Of a stretch of DNA of 64,000 nucleotides, positions 62,596 through 64,000 are shown in pieces. This stretch comes from Natrinema amylolyticus_A. GTDB taxonomy: Archaea > Halobacteriota > Halobacteria > Halobacteriales > Natrialbaceae. Location of the stretch: positions 406,895 to 470,894 of the forward strand of contig NZ_JBHUDI010000003.1 of assembly GCF_042678045.1 (NCBI RefSeq), given 5' to 3'. Below the pieces are notes generated by a model. It was given only the letters and a program-made list of their open reading frames with translations, did not search any database and was not told where the DNA came from. The first letter of the stretch is position 1. Every line of letters starts with the position of its first letter. A program made the translations under genes and the position numbers.

Positions 62596-63212
62596 TGCGT
62601 CGAATCGACGGCATCGTCGGCAACCGCTATGATAATCCTGATCTCGAGGACCAAGTCGCGGCTCACGAGGATGCCGGCACACTCGAGCGGGTCGTGCTCG
62701 ACGCCACCAAGCGCAGGAAGTCCCGCCTCCGAGTCGAAACCGATGCCGGAACCGATCTCGGCGTGCTCGTTGACCGTCCGGAGCTCAGGGAGGGCGATAT
62801 CCTCTTTCTTGACGATGACCGAGCCGCGATCGTGACGTTCCGATCCCGGGAAGTCTACGTCGTCGAGTTACCTGACCCCACTTCGGACGCGATGGCTGCC
62901 GCCGTCGAACTCGGCCACCGGGTCGGTAACCAGCACTGGGATATCGCGATCGACGGTGGCCTCGTGTACGTCCCCCTCGAGGCCGACAGGCACATCGTCG
63001 AAGCCGTCGTCGGCGACTACGTCCCCGAAGATGCATCGACGTACTATGACGAGGTCGATGCGACGCTGTTCATCGACGACGAGCCACAAGATCAGGGACA
63101 CGAGGCGATCGATGTCGATCAGGAACCCGAACACGACCACGGCATGGGCGTCCATCATCACGACTCGGGTTCACACGAACACGGCCACGGGCACGACCAC
63201 AGTCATGAATGA
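62595..63212 (+). CDS. ureE: nickel chaperone UreE with His-rich tail
   Basis: A 205-residue metallochaperone. The N-terminal part binds partners; the C-terminal part contains LGHRVGNQHWDI and ends with HHHDSGSHEHGHGHDHSHE, a strong nickel-binding tail. The ATG overlaps the ureD stop by one base. Confidence 0.92.
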   Translation: MRRIDGIVGNRYDNPDLEDQVAAHEDAGTLERVVLDATKRRKSRLRVETDAGTDLGVLVDRPELREGDILFLDDDRAAIVTFRSREVYVVELPDPTSDAMAAAVELGHRVGNQHWDIAIDGGLVYVPLEADRHIVEAVVGDYVPEDASTYYDEVDATLFIDDEPQDQGHEAIDVDQEPEHDHGMGVHHHDSGSHEHGHGHDHSHE

Positions 63213-63918
63213 CGCGGCCTTCCTGACGGCGATGCGGCTCGCCGATTCATTCCTGCCGGTCGGCACGTACACCGCCTCGTACGGCATCGAACAGTACGTC
63301 GCCGACGGACGGATCGGGACGGCTGATGAACTCGGCGCGCTCGTCGAGGCATATCTCCGGCGCGTCGTCGGCCCGGCCGAGACGGTCGCACTGGCGAACG
63401 CCCACGGCGCGGCTGCAGCCGACGACCTCGAGGGAATCCTGGCCGCCGACGATCGCCTCTCCGCCGCGACGCTTCCTGCGGAGTTTCGCGCGAGTTCGAG
63501 CAAGGCCGGCAGCAAATTGCTCGAGTTACTCGCGGACACCGACGAGGAACTGCTCGAGACCGCGGACATCGATGGTGCGGCTGCAGCGTATACCAACACA
63601 GTCGACGAAGGGATGGCTCGTGGGCAGTATCCAGTCGTGCTCGGCGTCGTGACCCAGTGTGCCGGCCTCGAACGGCGAGCGGCATGTCTCGTCGGCGCGT
63701 ACTCGTTCGTCACCGAACTACTCGGAGCGGCCCAGCGGCTCGGCCGGTTCGGTCACACGGCCATCCAATCGCAGCTGGCCAACCTGCTGCCCATCGTCGA
63801 GGACGTCTGTGCGAAATACGCCGAGGCCGACCTCGAGACGCTGACTACCTTTGCCCCGCTGGTCGAAATCGAGAGCATGCGCCACGAGCGTGCCGACCGA
63901 CGGCTATTCATGAGCTGA
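63205..63918 (+). CDS. ureF: urease accessory protein UreF
   Basis: A 237-residue helical protein of the UreD-UreF-UreG complex. RLADSFLPVGTYTASYGIEQYV near the start and GAAQRLGRFGHTAIQ near the end are typical. It overlaps the ureE stop by eight bases. It completes the set BCAGDEF. The stop is 11 bases before the repeat at the window end. Confidence 0.92.
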   Translation: MNDAAFLTAMRLADSFLPVGTYTASYGIEQYVADGRIGTADELGALVEAYLRRVVGPAETVALANAHGAAAADDLEGILAADDRLSAATLPAEFRASSSKAGSKLLELLADTDEELLETADIDGAAAAYTNTVDEGMARGQYPVVLGVVTQCAGLERRAACLVGAYSFVTELLGAAQRLGRFGHTAIQSQLANLLPIVEDVCAKYAEADLETLTTFAPLVEIESMRHERADRRLFMS

Positions 63919-63929
63919 TCGCCCGAAGC

Positions 63930-64000
63930 TCAGCACGCGGTAGCGCGGAGCCTCCGTCCTCAAGCGCGAGCGAAGCGAGCGGGAGGGCGGAGAGGAAGCG
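63930..64000 (+). mobile_element. start of a second IS200/IS605-type element, cut by window edge
   Basis: 71 bases that match the reverse complement of 39882-39952 with one mismatch (C instead of T near the seventh base). It contains GAGGCGGAG-like GC-rich end sequence with GTCCTCAAGCGCGAGCGAAG. This is the left end of the same element, in opposite orientation to the first copy. Like the first it begins about ten bases after a stop codon. Confidence 0.7.

Overview
The window is a chromosomal segment of a halophilic archaeon (class Halobacteria), most likely a Natrialbales genus such as Natrinema, Haloterrigena or Natronococcus; the genus is an inference. The evidence is high GC, strongly acidic proteins, archaeal genes (TFB, ribosomal protein S8e, UPF0212/DUF555, DUF357, UPF0058), TATA-box promoters with leaderless starts, Tat signal peptides, and haloarchaeal class III polyhydroxyalkanoate (PHA) genes.

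Layout. Bases 1-26000 are core housekeeping: a membrane protein; the fossil C-terminus of a PGF-CTERM surface protein; a glutaredoxin-thioredoxin reductase fusion; TFB; small zinc-ribbon proteins; an OGG-like glycosylase; acylphosphatase; cobalamin adenosyltransferase; a GlpA-like dehydrogenase; MsrA; enoyl-CoA hydratase; a riboflavin-pathway reductase; a metallophosphoesterase-polyphosphate kinase pair; an AbrB-PhoU regulator; rps8e; two Tat-exported proteins; a malic enzyme-PTA fusion; archaeal CoaD; and a single-cyclin TFB-like protein.

Bases 26058-37686 are a visibly AT-richer integrated element. It entered the 3' part of tRNA-Leu(UAG), leaving the intact tRNA at the left and an identical 54-bp copy of the tRNA 3' part at the right. 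It carries two intact tyrosine recombinases, the relic of a third, a large primase-polymerase/P-loop/winged-helix replication protein, a GIY-YIG-like protein, a LamG-domain protein overlapping a small beta-rich protein, two membrane-anchored proteins of unknown function, and a protein with a HEPN-type RX4H motif next to the right attachment site. No capsid, packaging ATPase, ParA or conjugation gene was recognised.

Bases 37900-64000 return to core and metabolic genes: diadenylate cyclase (DacZ) with an MscS-like channel; a degenerate IS200/IS605-type element; an ABC-2 exporter; NAD(P)HX repair enzyme and MoaC; a PHA cluster (phaR-phaP-phaE-phaC, separate phaB, and divergent phaJ); a nucleoside-salvage group (phosphohexomutase homologue, cytidine deaminase, uridine phosphorylase); and a nitrogen locus. 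In that locus a urea ABC transporter (urtABCDE, minus strand) is divergent from a tightly overlapped urease operon (ureB-C-A-G-D-E-F, plus strand), so urea uptake and hydrolysis are encoded side by side. The window ends inside a second copy of the IS605-like element.
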